From NCBI RefSeq assembly GCF_025641885.1, contig NZ_JAOTQN010000003.1:1-64000 (forward strand): a DNA stretch of 64,000 nucleotides. The letters are read 5' to 3'. Origin of the DNA: Pyrobaculum sp. 3827-6. Lineage in GTDB: Archaea; Thermoproteota; Thermoprotei; Thermoproteales; Thermoproteaceae. Of this stretch, positions 8,157 to 15,715 are shown piece by piece. The notes below the pieces were generated by a model that was not told the origin of the DNA, did not search any database, and saw nothing but the letters and a program-made list of their open reading frames with translations. Every line of letters starts with the position of its first letter. Position 1 is the stretch's first letter. A program made the translations under genes and the position numbers.

Positions 8157-8962
8157 TGGACTATCTGCTTCAGCATTTTGCCCATCCTCCTTCTGAACCG
8201 CGTCAGCTCTGCGGCTAGGAGGGGGTGGAGGCCTTCGCGCATGTACCAGCTTATCTCGCGTATATGCGGTATCCAGCCTCTCACCCAGGCGGAGAGGGTG
8301 CCGGCCTTGTTTACAACGATGTAGTAGCCCCGCCTCTCCAGCGACTCCACGTCTATTCGCCGCAGGTCTGTGGGCTCCAACACGGCGATGTATTTGTCTG
8401 CCGGCGGTATTTCGTAAATCGCCGAGGTGTCCACGACGGCGTACCTAGCCTTCATCTGCAGAGCCTCGGCCGGCTCCGCGGCGAGTGGGACTAGCCCCTT
8501 CAAGAGCCGGGCACCAGTCTTGTCGGGCGTCGCGTCTATGAAGACGGTCTTCCCCGGCGCCGCCCAGTGCAGGTAGAGGGCGAGGGAGGTGGCGAGGAAG
8601 GTCTTTCCCGCGCCCAGGGGCCCTATCACCCCCACTGTTTTGAGAGTCATGGGGGTTCTAGACAGGTTGGGGGGGAAAAACCTTGTCAGGTACCTCTCCA
8701 CTTCTTCCAGCGCCTCGCCTACCAACCTGCCGTAGTCTGTAAGGACGTAGACGCCTTCCAGCGCCGCGGCTTCGCGTCTCACTAGCTGTGGCCATACCCT
8801 CCAGTCGTAGTGGAGGCCGGCGCATCTAACGGCCTCTCTAGCCAGGGCCTCTAGCTCACCCGCCGCGGCCGGCCCCCTCATCAACCTCCTAATCAGCTTG
8901 TAGCGGATAAGCTCCCCCACCGGCGTGTAGACCTCAGCCCACCCAGCGGCGCACACAGTCAA
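8144..8962 (-). CDS. ParA/MinD-like P-loop ATPase with N-terminal wHTH-like extension
   Basis: 272 residues. Residues 1-104 look like a winged-helix region (VYVLTDYGRLVGEALEEVERY). From M105 the ATPase domain starts at once: MTLKTVGVIGPLGAGKTFLA with Walker A GPLGAGKT, then VFIDATPDKTGARLL and YAVVDTSAIYE. This resembles ParA/MinD/CpaE-type ATPases but is short. A promoter-like box sits exactly 26 bp before the codon for M105 (8650), so a 168-residue ATPase-only form may also be made. It belongs to the N-to-I unit. Confidence 0.65.
   Translation of the reverse strand: MTVCAAGWAEVYTPVGELIRYKLIRRLMRGPAAAGELEALAREAVRCAGLHYDWRVWPQLVRREAAALEGVYVLTDYGRLVGEALEEVERYLTRFFPPNLSRTPMTLKTVGVIGPLGAGKTFLATSLALYLHWAAPGKTVFIDATPDKTGARLLKGLVPLAAEPAEALQMKARYAVVDTSAIYEIPPADKYIAVLEPTDLRRIDVESLERRGYYIVVNKAGTLSAWVRGWIPHIREISWYMREGLHPLLAAELTRFRRRMGKMLKQIVQWIL
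8671..8687 (-). promoter_or_regulatory. Promoter-like box inside the P-loop ATPase gene
   Basis: The 17-mer GGGGGAAAAACCTTGTC (plus strand) is identical to the one at 9634-9650. On the minus strand its AAGGTTTTT lies 26 bp before the ATG at 8650, the spacing of a leaderless archaeal promoter. Confidence 0.45.
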
Positions 8963-9375
8963 GCCCCACGCGGCCTCCTAGCCAGAAGGCCGGCCAGCCT
9001 CCTCGCCGCGTTTACAAACGCCGAGGGGATAGACCAAGCAGCGGGCAAAGCCGCGTGTATAGACGCCGCGCCTCTCCTAAGCGCCACCACGTCCAGCGCC
9101 TCCGCCGCCGTGTAGCCCTGCTTCACAAGCCTAGCCACCTCCCCCGCCAGCTTGGCGAGGCGCCTCTTGTTTGTATTAGCCAAGAGGCGCCACTCCTCCT
9201 CCCCCAGCCACACGCCGTGGCTGGCGGCGTTTAACACGGCTTTGAGCATCTCCCTCTCAGAGACCCCCAGCGCCTCCGCCTGCCGGCAGATCCACTGCGC
9301 GGTGGTGGCTGTGAGGCCTCTCCTCAGCGCCGCGTTCAAAATGCGGCAGTCCGGCCCGCTGTCGCGGCGGCGCAT
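8959..9375 (-). CDS. Uncharacterised basic helical island protein
   Basis: 138 residues, Ala/Arg/Leu-rich and almost all helical; ends in a basic tail (AARRLAGLLARRPRGA). No known motif. It starts one base after the stop of the small gene upstream and overlaps the P-loop gene by 4 nt, so it belongs to the same unit. Nucleic-acid binding would suit its charge but is only a guess. Confidence 0.55.
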   Translation of the reverse strand: MRRRDSGPDCRILNAALRRGLTATTAQWICRQAEALGVSEREMLKAVLNAASHGVWLGEEEWRLLANTNKRRLAKLAGEVARLVKQGYTAAEALDVVALRRGAASIHAALPAAWSIPSAFVNAARRLAGLLARRPRGA

Positions 9376-9376
9376 G

Positions 9377-9616
9377 TCACTTCTTTGTGAGTAGAATCAA
9401 CGCGAACTTGACGTATGGGTCTGACACACTTGAAAGTATCTTCACAGCGTAGTCCTGTGGTATACAACTCACTATCCTCACTGCCAAATCCTCAGGCATG
9501 GAGGCAATTGCTCTGACCAGAAGCTCCACCCAGTTCTCGGAGGGCGTCTGCTGGCCCTCCGCCTTAACCTGTTGCGAGTCCTGGGGCTGTCCCCTTAAGA
9601 CACCTAGGTTTAGCAT
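9377..9616 (-). CDS. Small uncharacterised protein, first gene of the N-to-I unit
   Basis: 79 residues. A Gln/Ser-rich N-terminus is followed by two helical hairpins with a repeated pattern (MPEDLAVRIVSCIPQDYAV, then KILSSVSDPYVKFALILL). The ATG at 9616 is supported by a promoter-like box 26 bp upstream. Family not recognised. Confidence 0.6.
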   Translation of the reverse strand: MLNLGVLRGQPQDSQQVKAEGQQTPSENWVELLVRAIASMPEDLAVRIVSCIPQDYAVKILSSVSDPYVKFALILLTKK

Positions 9617-9633
9617 GTGCGTTGTGGAGAGGA

Positions 9634-9650
9634 GGGGGAAAAACCTTGTC
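9634..9650 (-). promoter_or_regulatory. Promoter of the N-to-I unit
   Basis: GGGGGAAAAACCTTGTC on the plus strand; the minus-strand AAGGTTTTT core lies about 26 bp from the ATG at 9616. Identical over 17 bp to the box at 8671-8687. Confidence 0.55.
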
Positions 9651-9651
9651 T

Positions 9652-10350
9652 TTAGCTCTTTATCTTGGTGAGGAGCTCCTCTACGCTCCTCCGGTTTTCT
9701 CTATCGCGCAGAATCGCCGCCGCGACGGCGTCTGCGTGGTACTGCCGTATGTGGCCGACGTGTCTCAGCACGTAGGGGGTTATGCGCCTCGCCTGCAACA
9801 TCTCTGCCTTGTCTACCTGGTTGATGACTAGGGCGGAGGCGTATGAGGTGTATCTGTTGTACTGCTCAGCCTTGACGTCCGAAACCTTCGACAACATGCG
9901 GCCGTCTCCCACGAAGACGGTGAAGAGGCCGAGCTTCTGGAGGCTCTCCAGAAGCTCCGTCCTCAGCGCCGGGGTGGTGTCGATGACGACGGTGTCTACT
10001 GGTAGCTTCGTCTTGTCGACGAACTGGGGGAGGTACTCGACCCACTCCAAAAGCGCAAGCTCAAGCTCCTTCACAACAGACTGATCCTTCTGGTAAAGCT
10101 CAACGGCGTCGTAGCCGGGGAGCACGTACAGCGTGGGGTTTACCTGGTGCAAATACGGCTGTCCCCTCATAAAGGGCGCGACCCAGCCGGGCCTCCTGGG
10201 GACTCTGAAGAGTTGGCTCAGCTCGGCCTTCTCCCAGTCTGCGTCTATGACGAGGGTGAAGCCCTTGGCTATTGACATCACGGTGGCTAGGGTGGTCTTC
10301 CCCACTCCGCCGTCGAGGGAGTATATGGCCACTGTCTTTATGGTTCTCAT
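9652..10350 (-). CDS. ParA/MinD-family partition ATPase
   Basis: 232 residues. Deviant Walker A SLDGGVGKTTLA (about 11-22), FTLVIDADWEKAELSQLF as the switch I/A' segment, and Walker B VDTVVIDTTPALR (about 118). The first Lys of the classic KGGxGKT is replaced by Asp here. ALVINQVDKAEM corresponds to the base-recognition strand. Such ATPases position plasmids, chromosomes or membrane machines. It has its own promoter-like box and lies next to many small genes, any of which could be the partner DNA-binding protein. Confidence 0.8.
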   Translation of the reverse strand: MRTIKTVAIYSLDGGVGKTTLATVMSIAKGFTLVIDADWEKAELSQLFRVPRRPGWVAPFMRGQPYLHQVNPTLYVLPGYDAVELYQKDQSVVKELELALLEWVEYLPQFVDKTKLPVDTVVIDTTPALRTELLESLQKLGLFTVFVGDGRMLSKVSDVKAEQYNRYTSYASALVINQVDKAEMLQARRITPYVLRHVGHIRQYHADAVAAAILRDRENRRSVEELLTKIKS

Positions 10351-10370
10351 GGGCTGGGCTCTACCTCTCT

Positions 10371-10381
10371 GGATAAAGCTT
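10371..10381 (-). promoter_or_regulatory. Promoter of the ParA-like gene
   Basis: Minus strand AAGCTTTATCC, centred about 26 bp before the ATG at 10350 in a 60-bp gap with no coding sequence. Confidence 0.45.
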
Positions 10382-10411
10382 CCGCCAGGGCCTTGGCTGG
10401 GCGGGCCATGG

Positions 10412-10699
10412 CTACCGCCGCTCTCTAGCCGCCAGCTCTAGGGCTTTTAGCTTGAGGTGTAGCCCGTATACCAGCGGCCCCGCCTCAGCCCGGGCCTCTC
10501 TCCACACCGCTTTTTTAAAGGGGGTGTCCCCCAGCCCCGAGGCGGCTAGCCACTGGTGGAAGCCTCTGTAAGGCCCCTCTCCAGTTCTCAAAACCACCTC
10601 GACAGCCTCCTCCCAGTGGGGGCTTTTCTCAGCCCTCTCCGCCAGCTCCCTCACCTTCTCGCAGACGAGGTTTATCAACAGCCTCTCCACCTCACTCAT
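10412..10699 (-). CDS. Small helical island protein (95 aa)
   Basis: Mostly helical and charged (CEKVRELAERAEKSPHWEEA), with a central GPYRGFHQWLAASGLGDTPF segment and a Lys/Arg/Leu-rich end. Overlaps the gene upstream by 4 nt; last gene of the T-to-P unit. Family not recognised. Confidence 0.55.
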   Translation of the reverse strand: MSEVERLLINLVCEKVRELAERAEKSPHWEEAVEVVLRTGEGPYRGFHQWLAASGLGDTPFKKAVWREARAEAGPLVYGLHLKLKALELAARERR

Positions 10700-11046
10700 A
10701 GCCCGAGGGCCCTCCTTATCTCTCTCAACACCTGTATCTTAAAGGCTTTGTTTACCAGAGGCAACAGCTTAGCCACGGCGTTGTGTTTATACGCCGAGGG
10801 GCCCAGCTCTCTCTGCAGAAGCGCGAGGATGGGGGCGTGCGCCGGCCCTAGGCCGAGCCTCTCAGCCACAAGCGGCACCTCCTCCCCCGGGTGCCTAACC
10901 ACAGCCTCCAGCACCTGCAGAGCCCGGCAGCCAGGCCCCCTCCACCTCCTCCCGGCGCATATCTGGTAGTAGACGCCGAGGCTCAGCGCCTTTTCCAAAT
11001 CTCTACAAATCACGTCAATCACGGCCCTCTGGGCGTGTAGACGCAT
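10696..11046 (-). CDS. Small helical island protein (116 aa)
   Basis: Arg/Leu/Ala-rich. The middle (CRALQVLEAVVRHPGEEVP, then VAERLGLGPAHAPILALL) resembles a helix-turn-helix arrangement, so DNA binding is possible. Overlaps the gene upstream by 32 nt with this ATG; a later start would shorten the overlap. Family not recognised. Confidence 0.5.
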   Translation of the reverse strand: MRLHAQRAVIDVICRDLEKALSLGVYYQICAGRRWRGPGCRALQVLEAVVRHPGEEVPLVAERLGLGPAHAPILALLQRELGPSAYKHNAVAKLLPLVNKAFKIQVLREIRRALGL

Positions 11047-11434
11047 AAACCTTCTCTCTTATCCTAGCCTCCTGCCACGGGGGGAGCAGGTCGAACATGT
11101 AGAAAGGCATGGGCATCCCGGAGGCCTCCGCCCTCACCCGCTCGGCGAGGTAGGCGGCGCAGAACTGGCGGAGGGCCAGCTCCCTGGGCACAGCCATGTA
11201 GAATCTGAGGGGGCCGGCGACTACGTCGTAGAATACTGCAAACAGCTTTTCATTTACGCCGATTAAATCCGCCAAGTCGCTGGAGCCCATGAAGACGTAG
11301 CCCCCCTCCCCCCTCGCCACCTCTGTAAATAAACAAGCCGCTAGACAGACGCTGGGTAGCGGCTTTAGAAACTTCTCGCCGCGGCATTTTTTACACACCT
11401 CCTCCACCTCCTCCAGTCTACAACAGATCTGCAC
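11015..11434 (-). CDS. Cys-containing uncharacterised protein (139 aa)
   Basis: The N-terminus carries CC at residues 4-5 and CKKC at about 14-17, a possible metal knuckle, followed by a helical body (SSDLADLIGVNEKLFAVFYD). The arrangement is faintly like a zinc ribbon plus cyclin-type helices of TFB but too short to claim. Overlaps the genes on both sides; part of the T-to-P unit. Confidence 0.5.
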   Translation of the reverse strand: MQICCRLEEVEEVCKKCRGEKFLKPLPSVCLAACLFTEVARGEGGYVFMGSSDLADLIGVNEKLFAVFYDVVAGPLRFYMAVPRELALRQFCAAYLAERVRAEASGMPMPFYMFDLLPPWQEARIREKVYASTRPEGRD

Positions 11435-11780
11435 CGCGTAGCTTCTCTAAATGTTTTAAATATATCCACACCGACCTGGCCACGAGCTGGTGGTATGAGA
11501 TGTGGCCGCCGCCGGTTAGCCGCGCGGCGGCTCTGAGCAACAGCTCCCGGGCCTTGTCCTTCTGATACCCCTCGAAGGGTAGCTCGGCCTTCACCGGGTA
11601 GGACCACCTCACCACAGCCCCCCTCTCGTTCAGCGTCACGGCGAGAGCCGCGGCGCAGAGCAGGGGGTTCTCCACCAGAAACTCAAATTTTCTACACCGG
11701 CACCACAGCCGCGCCAGCTCCTCCACTGCCTTCTCCACGCCGGGTATCGAAAGGGCTCTGGGGGACGGGGAGCAGGTCAC
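11418..11780 (-). CDS. Uncharacterised island protein (120 aa)
   Basis: Helical, with a CRCRKFEF segment near residue 27 and a basic C-terminal half (ISYHQLVARSVWIYLKHLEK). Overlaps the gene upstream by 4 nt and the one downstream by 17 nt. Family not recognised. Confidence 0.5.
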   Translation of the reverse strand: MTCSPSPRALSIPGVEKAVEELARLWCRCRKFEFLVENPLLCAAALAVTLNERGAVVRWSYPVKAELPFEGYQKDKARELLLRAAARLTGGGHISYHQLVARSVWIYLKHLEKLRGADLL

Positions 11781-12454
11781 GCCTTGAGCAAATCAGCCAC
11801 CAGCCTCTCCACAACGCCCCTCTCCACATCCCACATCTTGATAATAATCTCGGCGATTTCCAACAGCCTCGGGCTGTCTCTCAGACGGGCGCACACGGCG
11901 TCGAGTCTCTCCGCGGTGCCGGGCCTCTCCGCGGCGCGGCCCGCCCTCTTCCCAACGCCAGCCTCCAAGCCCGGCCCGCGTTCTATCTGCAGAGCCGAGT
12001 CCTCCTCCTGCCAGCCCGCTACGAACTTTCTGCGGATGTCCTCCCAAATGTCCAGCTCTATACCCAGACTAGAGAGTTTTTTTCTCAGCATATTCACAGC
12101 CTCTCTTCTCAAGGCTAGGGGTTTTGTAAAGAAGTAGTAGTGGAGGATGTGGGAGGCCTTTATGTACATCGTCTTTTTATCTCTGTACATAAACACCAGC
12201 GTGTAGAGCGTAGCCGGCGACTCAGCCGCCACGGCCTCCTCGCCGTCTGTCAACACGACGCTGATTTCAAGCCCAATCCCCAGCTTCTCCAGGTGGTATT
12301 TAATGGCCTCGTAGTCGATTATGTAGGGGAGCCACTTCGGCGCGTCGGCGGCTTCGTAAGTTAGGTATATTGTAGGAACGTTAAGTTTATATAGACCGCG
12401 GAATACCTTAACTGTGGCGTCTTCCAGCTCTATGACCTCTAACAGCGATGACAT
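11777..12454 (-). CDS. Uncharacterised protein, first gene of the T-to-P unit
   Basis: 225 residues. A mixed alpha/beta N-terminal half (VPTIYLTYEAADAPKWLPYI) is followed by a Gly/Arg/Glu-rich linker near 155-180 and a C-terminal helical segment (LLEIAEIIIKMWDVERGVVE). The ATG at 12454 lies inside the left arm of a 12-bp inverted repeat and has a TATA-like AACTTTTGG 26 bp upstream, so the start and its control site overlap. Function unknown. Confidence 0.6.
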   Translation of the reverse strand: MSSLLEVIELEDATVKVFRGLYKLNVPTIYLTYEAADAPKWLPYIIDYEAIKYHLEKLGIGLEISVVLTDGEEAVAAESPATLYTLVFMYRDKKTMYIKASHILHYYFFTKPLALRREAVNMLRKKLSSLGIELDIWEDIRRKFVAGWQEEDSALQIERGPGLEAGVGKRAGRAAERPGTAERLDAVCARLRDSPRLLEIAEIIIKMWDVERGVVERLVADLLKA

Positions 12455-12521
12455 ATGTTAAGAAGAGCCCCGATATGTCCAAAAGTTATCATTTGGACAA
12501 ATCACCGCGCTTCTTAACATA
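12454..12521 (-). promoter_or_regulatory. Nested inverted repeats over the promoter and start of the T-to-P unit
   Basis: Outer arms TATGTTAAGAAG (12454-12465) and CTTCTTAACATA (12510-12521) are perfectly complementary. Inner arms TGTCCAAA (12476-12483) and TTTGGACA (12492-12499) are too. The inner arm overlaps the TATA-like AACTTTTGG (12479-12487); the outer arm contains the start codon at 12452-12454. It can serve as an operator, or as a hairpin in read-through RNA from the upstream gene that hides the start codon. Confidence 0.7.
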
Positions 12522-13154
12522 GGTAAAGCCGACTTTTAATGTAGTTCTACCGAGGAAGGAGTCCACCGACGCCACGGCTTTATTTCTAGCCCAGTAGACG
12601 AGAGAGGCCAGGCCGTGTAGCCTCCTGCCTCTGTAGGTGCAGGAGGCGAGTGTTTCCGGCGGCGGGAGGTCTGAGAAGAGGCGCTCAACAACCTCCACCG
12701 GCTTTTCGTACAGCTTAAGCATCCGCCTCTTGTTTAGGTAATCCCACAGCTCCACCCCGCGGGCCTCCGCCCTCTTGGTTAAGCTGTAGCACCTAGCTAC
12801 ATATCTCCAGCCTCTGTGTAGACTCATGAGAAACACCGCCGGCGACGCCTCGCAACGCTCCTCAAGTACGCAACCAGCCGGCGGCGTGAGCCAGCGCTCC
12901 GCCGCCGGGGTTAGGCGGTCGCTGGCGAAGTCCTCCCACCACCCCCGCCACGGGCCGGCGAACACCGCCCCTCTAAACGCCGTGTGGAGGACGTGGGGGT
13001 TCCGGTAAGCCGTCTCGTAGGCGCCCTCCCCCGTCAGCCCGCCGAAGTATCTATCTAGGTACTCACAAACCCCACCCAGCAGTTGGCATACCAGCTCAAA
13101 GTCTCTGTAGTGGAGTAGGGCGGTGGGCGGGAGCCTAGGCGTGAAGACCACCAC
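12489..13154 (-). CDS. Uncharacterised protein, first gene of the island
   Basis: The frame is open to 13223 (244 residues), but the GTG at 13154 is preferred: an AAGGTTTTTA box lies 22-31 bp upstream, giving 221 residues. The protein is rich in Trp, Tyr and Arg (RGAVFAGPWRGWWEDFASD; CYSLTKRAEARGVELWDYL). No family recognised. Its stop codon lies within the inner palindrome that controls the next unit. Confidence 0.55.
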   Translation of the reverse strand: MVVFTPRLPPTALLHYRDFELVCQLLGGVCEYLDRYFGGLTGEGAYETAYRNPHVLHTAFRGAVFAGPWRGWWEDFASDRLTPAAERWLTPPAGCVLEERCEASPAVFLMSLHRGWRYVARCYSLTKRAEARGVELWDYLNKRRMLKLYEKPVEVVERLFSDLPPPETLASCTYRGRRLHGLASLVYWARNKAVASVDSFLGRTTLKVGFTYVKKRGDLSK

Positions 13155-13175
13155 GCAGAGACCCCCTAGACCCCA

Positions 13176-13185
13176 TAAAAACCTT
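13176..13185 (-). promoter_or_regulatory. Promoter of the first island gene
   Basis: Minus strand AAGGTTTTTA, 22 bp from the GTG at 13154 to its near edge; same class as the boxes at 5334, 8676 and 9639. Confidence 0.5.
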
Positions 13186-13886
13186 TCCTCGGCGAAGATA
13201 CCAGACCCCCTATACAAAAACAAAAACCATTAAGGCGCTCGCTTTAAGTCAGTCAAAAGGAAAAAATATATAGATAGAAGTTTTGGCCAACTAGAGTCTA
13301 TATATCGATAATATCTGTAAATTGAGGGTACTGTTTTAAAGCCGGTGTATCCATAGACCCCGCCGAAACTTCCAGAAAACTCCCCCCCCGTATATAAAGA
13401 TATGTAGCGGTGTTTTGCGCCCCGGGGCCCGCCTCCATTTTCCAACACGGCGGCGGGCGCCGGGGGCTCTGCTGAATGTAAACGGGGTAGCACGTCCCCC
13501 TCCCCTTTTCATCTCTCAACTGCTCGCCGGGTGTTTTTTCGCCGGATGTAAACAGGGCAGTCTCGGCGGGTGGCTAAAACGCCTCCCTAAGCGCCGCCGC
13601 CTTCAGAGTCCTAAAGGCCCCGGCCGCCTTCATCTTACTGCCCTCCGCTTGAAATCAAGCCGTCCAGGGCCCTGTAATCAAAAGATAGTTGAAACAGCGG
13701 CGGCGGGAAAGAAAACCGAAGCCGGGCCCGGGGCTCCGCATATTCTTTTCTATACTCTTCCTGACAGAAGGAAAGGGGGGTAATGTAAATTGCTTGAGAT
13801 ATGTAGCGTCTTTGAGCCGGAGGGGCGGCGATCGGCAGATGAGAGCGACGCAGTGAAGTCCACAACATGCACCGGGAATTGCGGTG
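13186..13886. other. 700-bp noncoding stretch between the island and the carotenoid operon
   Basis: Several frames are open but none looks like a protein (Arg/Pro-rich, no start signals). The stretch holds an AT-rich part (13260-13330), a diverged direct repeat GATGTAAAC near 13473-13489 and 13546-13562, the palindromes GCTTGAAATCAAGC (13647-13660) and CAGGGCCCTG (13665-13674), and one CRISPR-like repeat at 13671-13695. Confidence 0.5.
13671..13695. repeat. Single CRISPR-like repeat unit
   Basis: 25 bp ending in AAAAGATAGTTGAAAC. From memory this closely resembles a repeat type found in Pyrobaculum and Thermoproteus CRISPR arrays. I find no second copy in the window, so this is not an array. 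It directly follows two palindromes. Confidence 0.4.
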
Positions 13887-14891
13887 TTAAGAGCTACGGG
13901 CCGCTGGGTTGAAATGTATTGGGAGTTTTAAAAATTTTTCCGCGACGCGTTGCGGAGGCGTCTCTGTGTTGCGCTCTTTTTGTGGGGTGGTGGCGAGCTT
14001 TATCTTGTGTCCCCGCCGCTCTACTTCTTTGGTGAAGAATGCCAGCGCCGTCGCGGCTAGGGTGTATAGGTAGGCCACCACTGCCGCGGGTATGTAGATG
14101 GGCGGGGCTGGGGCGCCTAGGGCTTTTCTGCGTATGTAGCCGGCGGCGGCGTATATGAGGAGTGTCTGGGGGTAGATGGCCCAGGTTGCCAGCCATATGG
14201 CGGTGGCGGCTAGGCCTATCTTGACCGCCGGCGGGCCAAGCTTTGCGGCTGTGGCGTACTGCCTCAGGAGCCATTTGAAGAGGGGGCGGGGGCTGTCTGC
14301 GGGCGGCGGGCTTATGAGCTTTAGGTATGTGAATCGTATCGGGACGCGCAGGGCCTTGGCCCTGGCCGTGGCGTACATGTCGTCGCTCACGGCGCCGGAG
14401 GCGCCCCGCAGCACCTTCGCGAGGACGTCTCTTCTGCCGGCGAGTGCCCCTCCCCAGATGAATCTGTACAGCCCCATCAAGACGTATCCGAAGTCGCTGG
14501 CGGCCGCGGCTACCCACCCCCAGAAGCTCCTCCCCACGACGACGCGGTAGCTCGTGGCCACGCCGTCGCTCCCCGCCGCCGCGGCTAGGCGCTCGGCGTC
14601 TTCCGGCGTGAAGTACACGTCTGAGTCGAAGAGGGCTACGTATTCGCACCGGGCGTTGTTCACAGCGTACTCCACGGCGGCGGCCTTCCCCGCGGCCGGC
14701 GTCTTGACGCAGTTGGCTTCTCTGCAGTCGTCGTCTGGGTCCCTCACCACCACGGCGTATCTAGAGGTGTGGCTGAGGGGCTCGTCGCGGCCTCGCGCGG
14801 GTATGTAGACGCAGGTGGGGACGCGGGCCCGGACCCTCCGGATGTTACGCACCTCGGCGAGTAGGGGGGCGGCTACAAGTAGCCACTCCAT
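13887..14891 (-). CDS. GT2-type membrane glycosyltransferase of the carotenoid operon
   Basis: 334 residues. The GT-A core shows ALFDSDVYFTPEDAE (the DxD metal site, about 98-112), then the acceptor-side SDD at about 192 (GAVSDDMYATARAKA). Two or three hydrophobic segments follow (IGLAATAIWLATWAIYPQTL; IYIPAAVVAYLYTLAATALA). It overlaps the prenyltransferase gene by 19 nt and ends the crt operon, so glycosylation of a carotenoid end group is the likely role. Modification of another lipid is an alternative. Confidence 0.7.
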   Translation of the reverse strand: MEWLLVAAPLLAEVRNIRRVRARVPTCVYIPARGRDEPLSHTSRYAVVVRDPDDDCREANCVKTPAAGKAAAVEYAVNNARCEYVALFDSDVYFTPEDAERLAAAAGSDGVATSYRVVVGRSFWGWVAAAASDFGYVLMGLYRFIWGGALAGRRDVLAKVLRGASGAVSDDMYATARAKALRVPIRFTYLKLISPPPADSPRPLFKWLLRQYATAAKLGPPAVKIGLAATAIWLATWAIYPQTLLIYAAAGYIRRKALGAPAPPIYIPAAVVAYLYTLAATALAFFTKEVERRGHKIKLATTPQKERNTETPPQRVAEKFLKLPIHFNPAARSS

Positions 14892-15715
14892 ATGTGTCTA
14901 GTGGCGTAGAGGAAGGCCAGGGCGCCCATCGCGGCGTTTATGGCGGGGAAGCGCCAGTACCATGTGGGGACTAGGTGGGGCCTCAGCGCTAGGTACAGCG
15001 CGGTGGCTGGGTAGAGGAGTGACGGGGCTAAGAGGGGGTCGCGGGCGGTTAGGATGAGGGCCGTGGCGAGCCAGTTTGCGGCGACGAATATCATCGTCCT
15101 CCGGGGGCCTAGCGCCACCGCCACCGTCTTGACGCCGGCTTTTCTGTCTGCCTCTATGTCGGGTACTGCGGAGAGGGCGTGCATCCCGGCGGTCCACGCC
15201 ACGCCGGCGGCCCACACCCACGGCGGCGGCAGGCGGCTGGAGGATAGGTAGTAGCCCAGGGCCGCCGGCACGATGTACAGCCAGTTGCTGTAGGAGTCTA
15301 GGAGCGGCCGGGCCTTGAGGCGGAGGGGCGGGGCGCTGTAGGCGGTGGAGAGGGCTAGGTACAGCGCGACGAGGGCGGCCGCCGTGGGGTCCAGCGCTAG
15401 GGGCGCGGCGGCTAGGGCAGAGGCGGCGGCTGAGGCGGCTAGGAGCCTCGTGGCGCCGGCCGCGGCGCGCTCGGGGCCTGCCTTCTTGGGGTTTAGGAGG
15501 TCTGTGTCGAGGTCGAAGAGGTCGTTGACGCCGTATAGGTATATGTTGGCGAATAGGAGGAAGTACAGCATGCCGTATATGAACTTGGGCTCGGCGAATT
15601 GGCTGGGGGCGGCCGCCCCCGCGCCGTAGCCCACCAGGAAGGGGCCTGCTGTGTAGAGCCAGAAGCGGGGGCGGCTGTGGATGAGGAGTCTGTGGAGGGC
15701 GCCGCGGAGGCTCAT
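14873..15715 (-). CDS. UbiA-family prenyltransferase, possible lycopene elongase
   Basis: 280 residues, about eight hydrophobic helices. Both Asp-rich motifs of the family are present: NDLFDLDTDLLNPKK (about 64-78) and the second, DIEADRKAGVKT (about 187). UbiA enzymes move prenyl groups to membrane acceptors. Between crtB and a glycosyltransferase the closest precedent is the lycopene elongase of C50 carotenoid makers. No lycopene cyclase is seen here, which fits an acyclic product. DGGGP synthase is the main alternative. Confidence 0.7.
   Translation of the reverse strand: MSLRGALHRLLIHSRPRFWLYTAGPFLVGYGAGAAAPSQFAEPKFIYGMLYFLLFANIYLYGVNDLFDLDTDLLNPKKAGPERAAAGATRLLAASAAASALAAAPLALDPTAAALVALYLALSTAYSAPPLRLKARPLLDSYSNWLYIVPAALGYYLSSSRLPPPWVWAAGVAWTAGMHALSAVPDIEADRKAGVKTVAVALGPRRTMIFVAANWLATALILTARDPLLAPSLLYPATALYLALRPHLVPTWYWRFPAINAAMGALAFLYATRHIWSGYL

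Noticed and set aside
317-13154. Integrated provirus with integrase
   Set aside because: No recombinase, capsid or terminase-like gene and no attachment repeats seen in the window.
13671-13695. A CRISPR array
   Set aside because: Only one repeat copy is present; no spacer-repeat alternation.
13415-13783. Open plus-strand frame of 122 codons
   Set aside because: Composition is that of GC-rich noncoding DNA; no promoter or motif; contains the palindromes.
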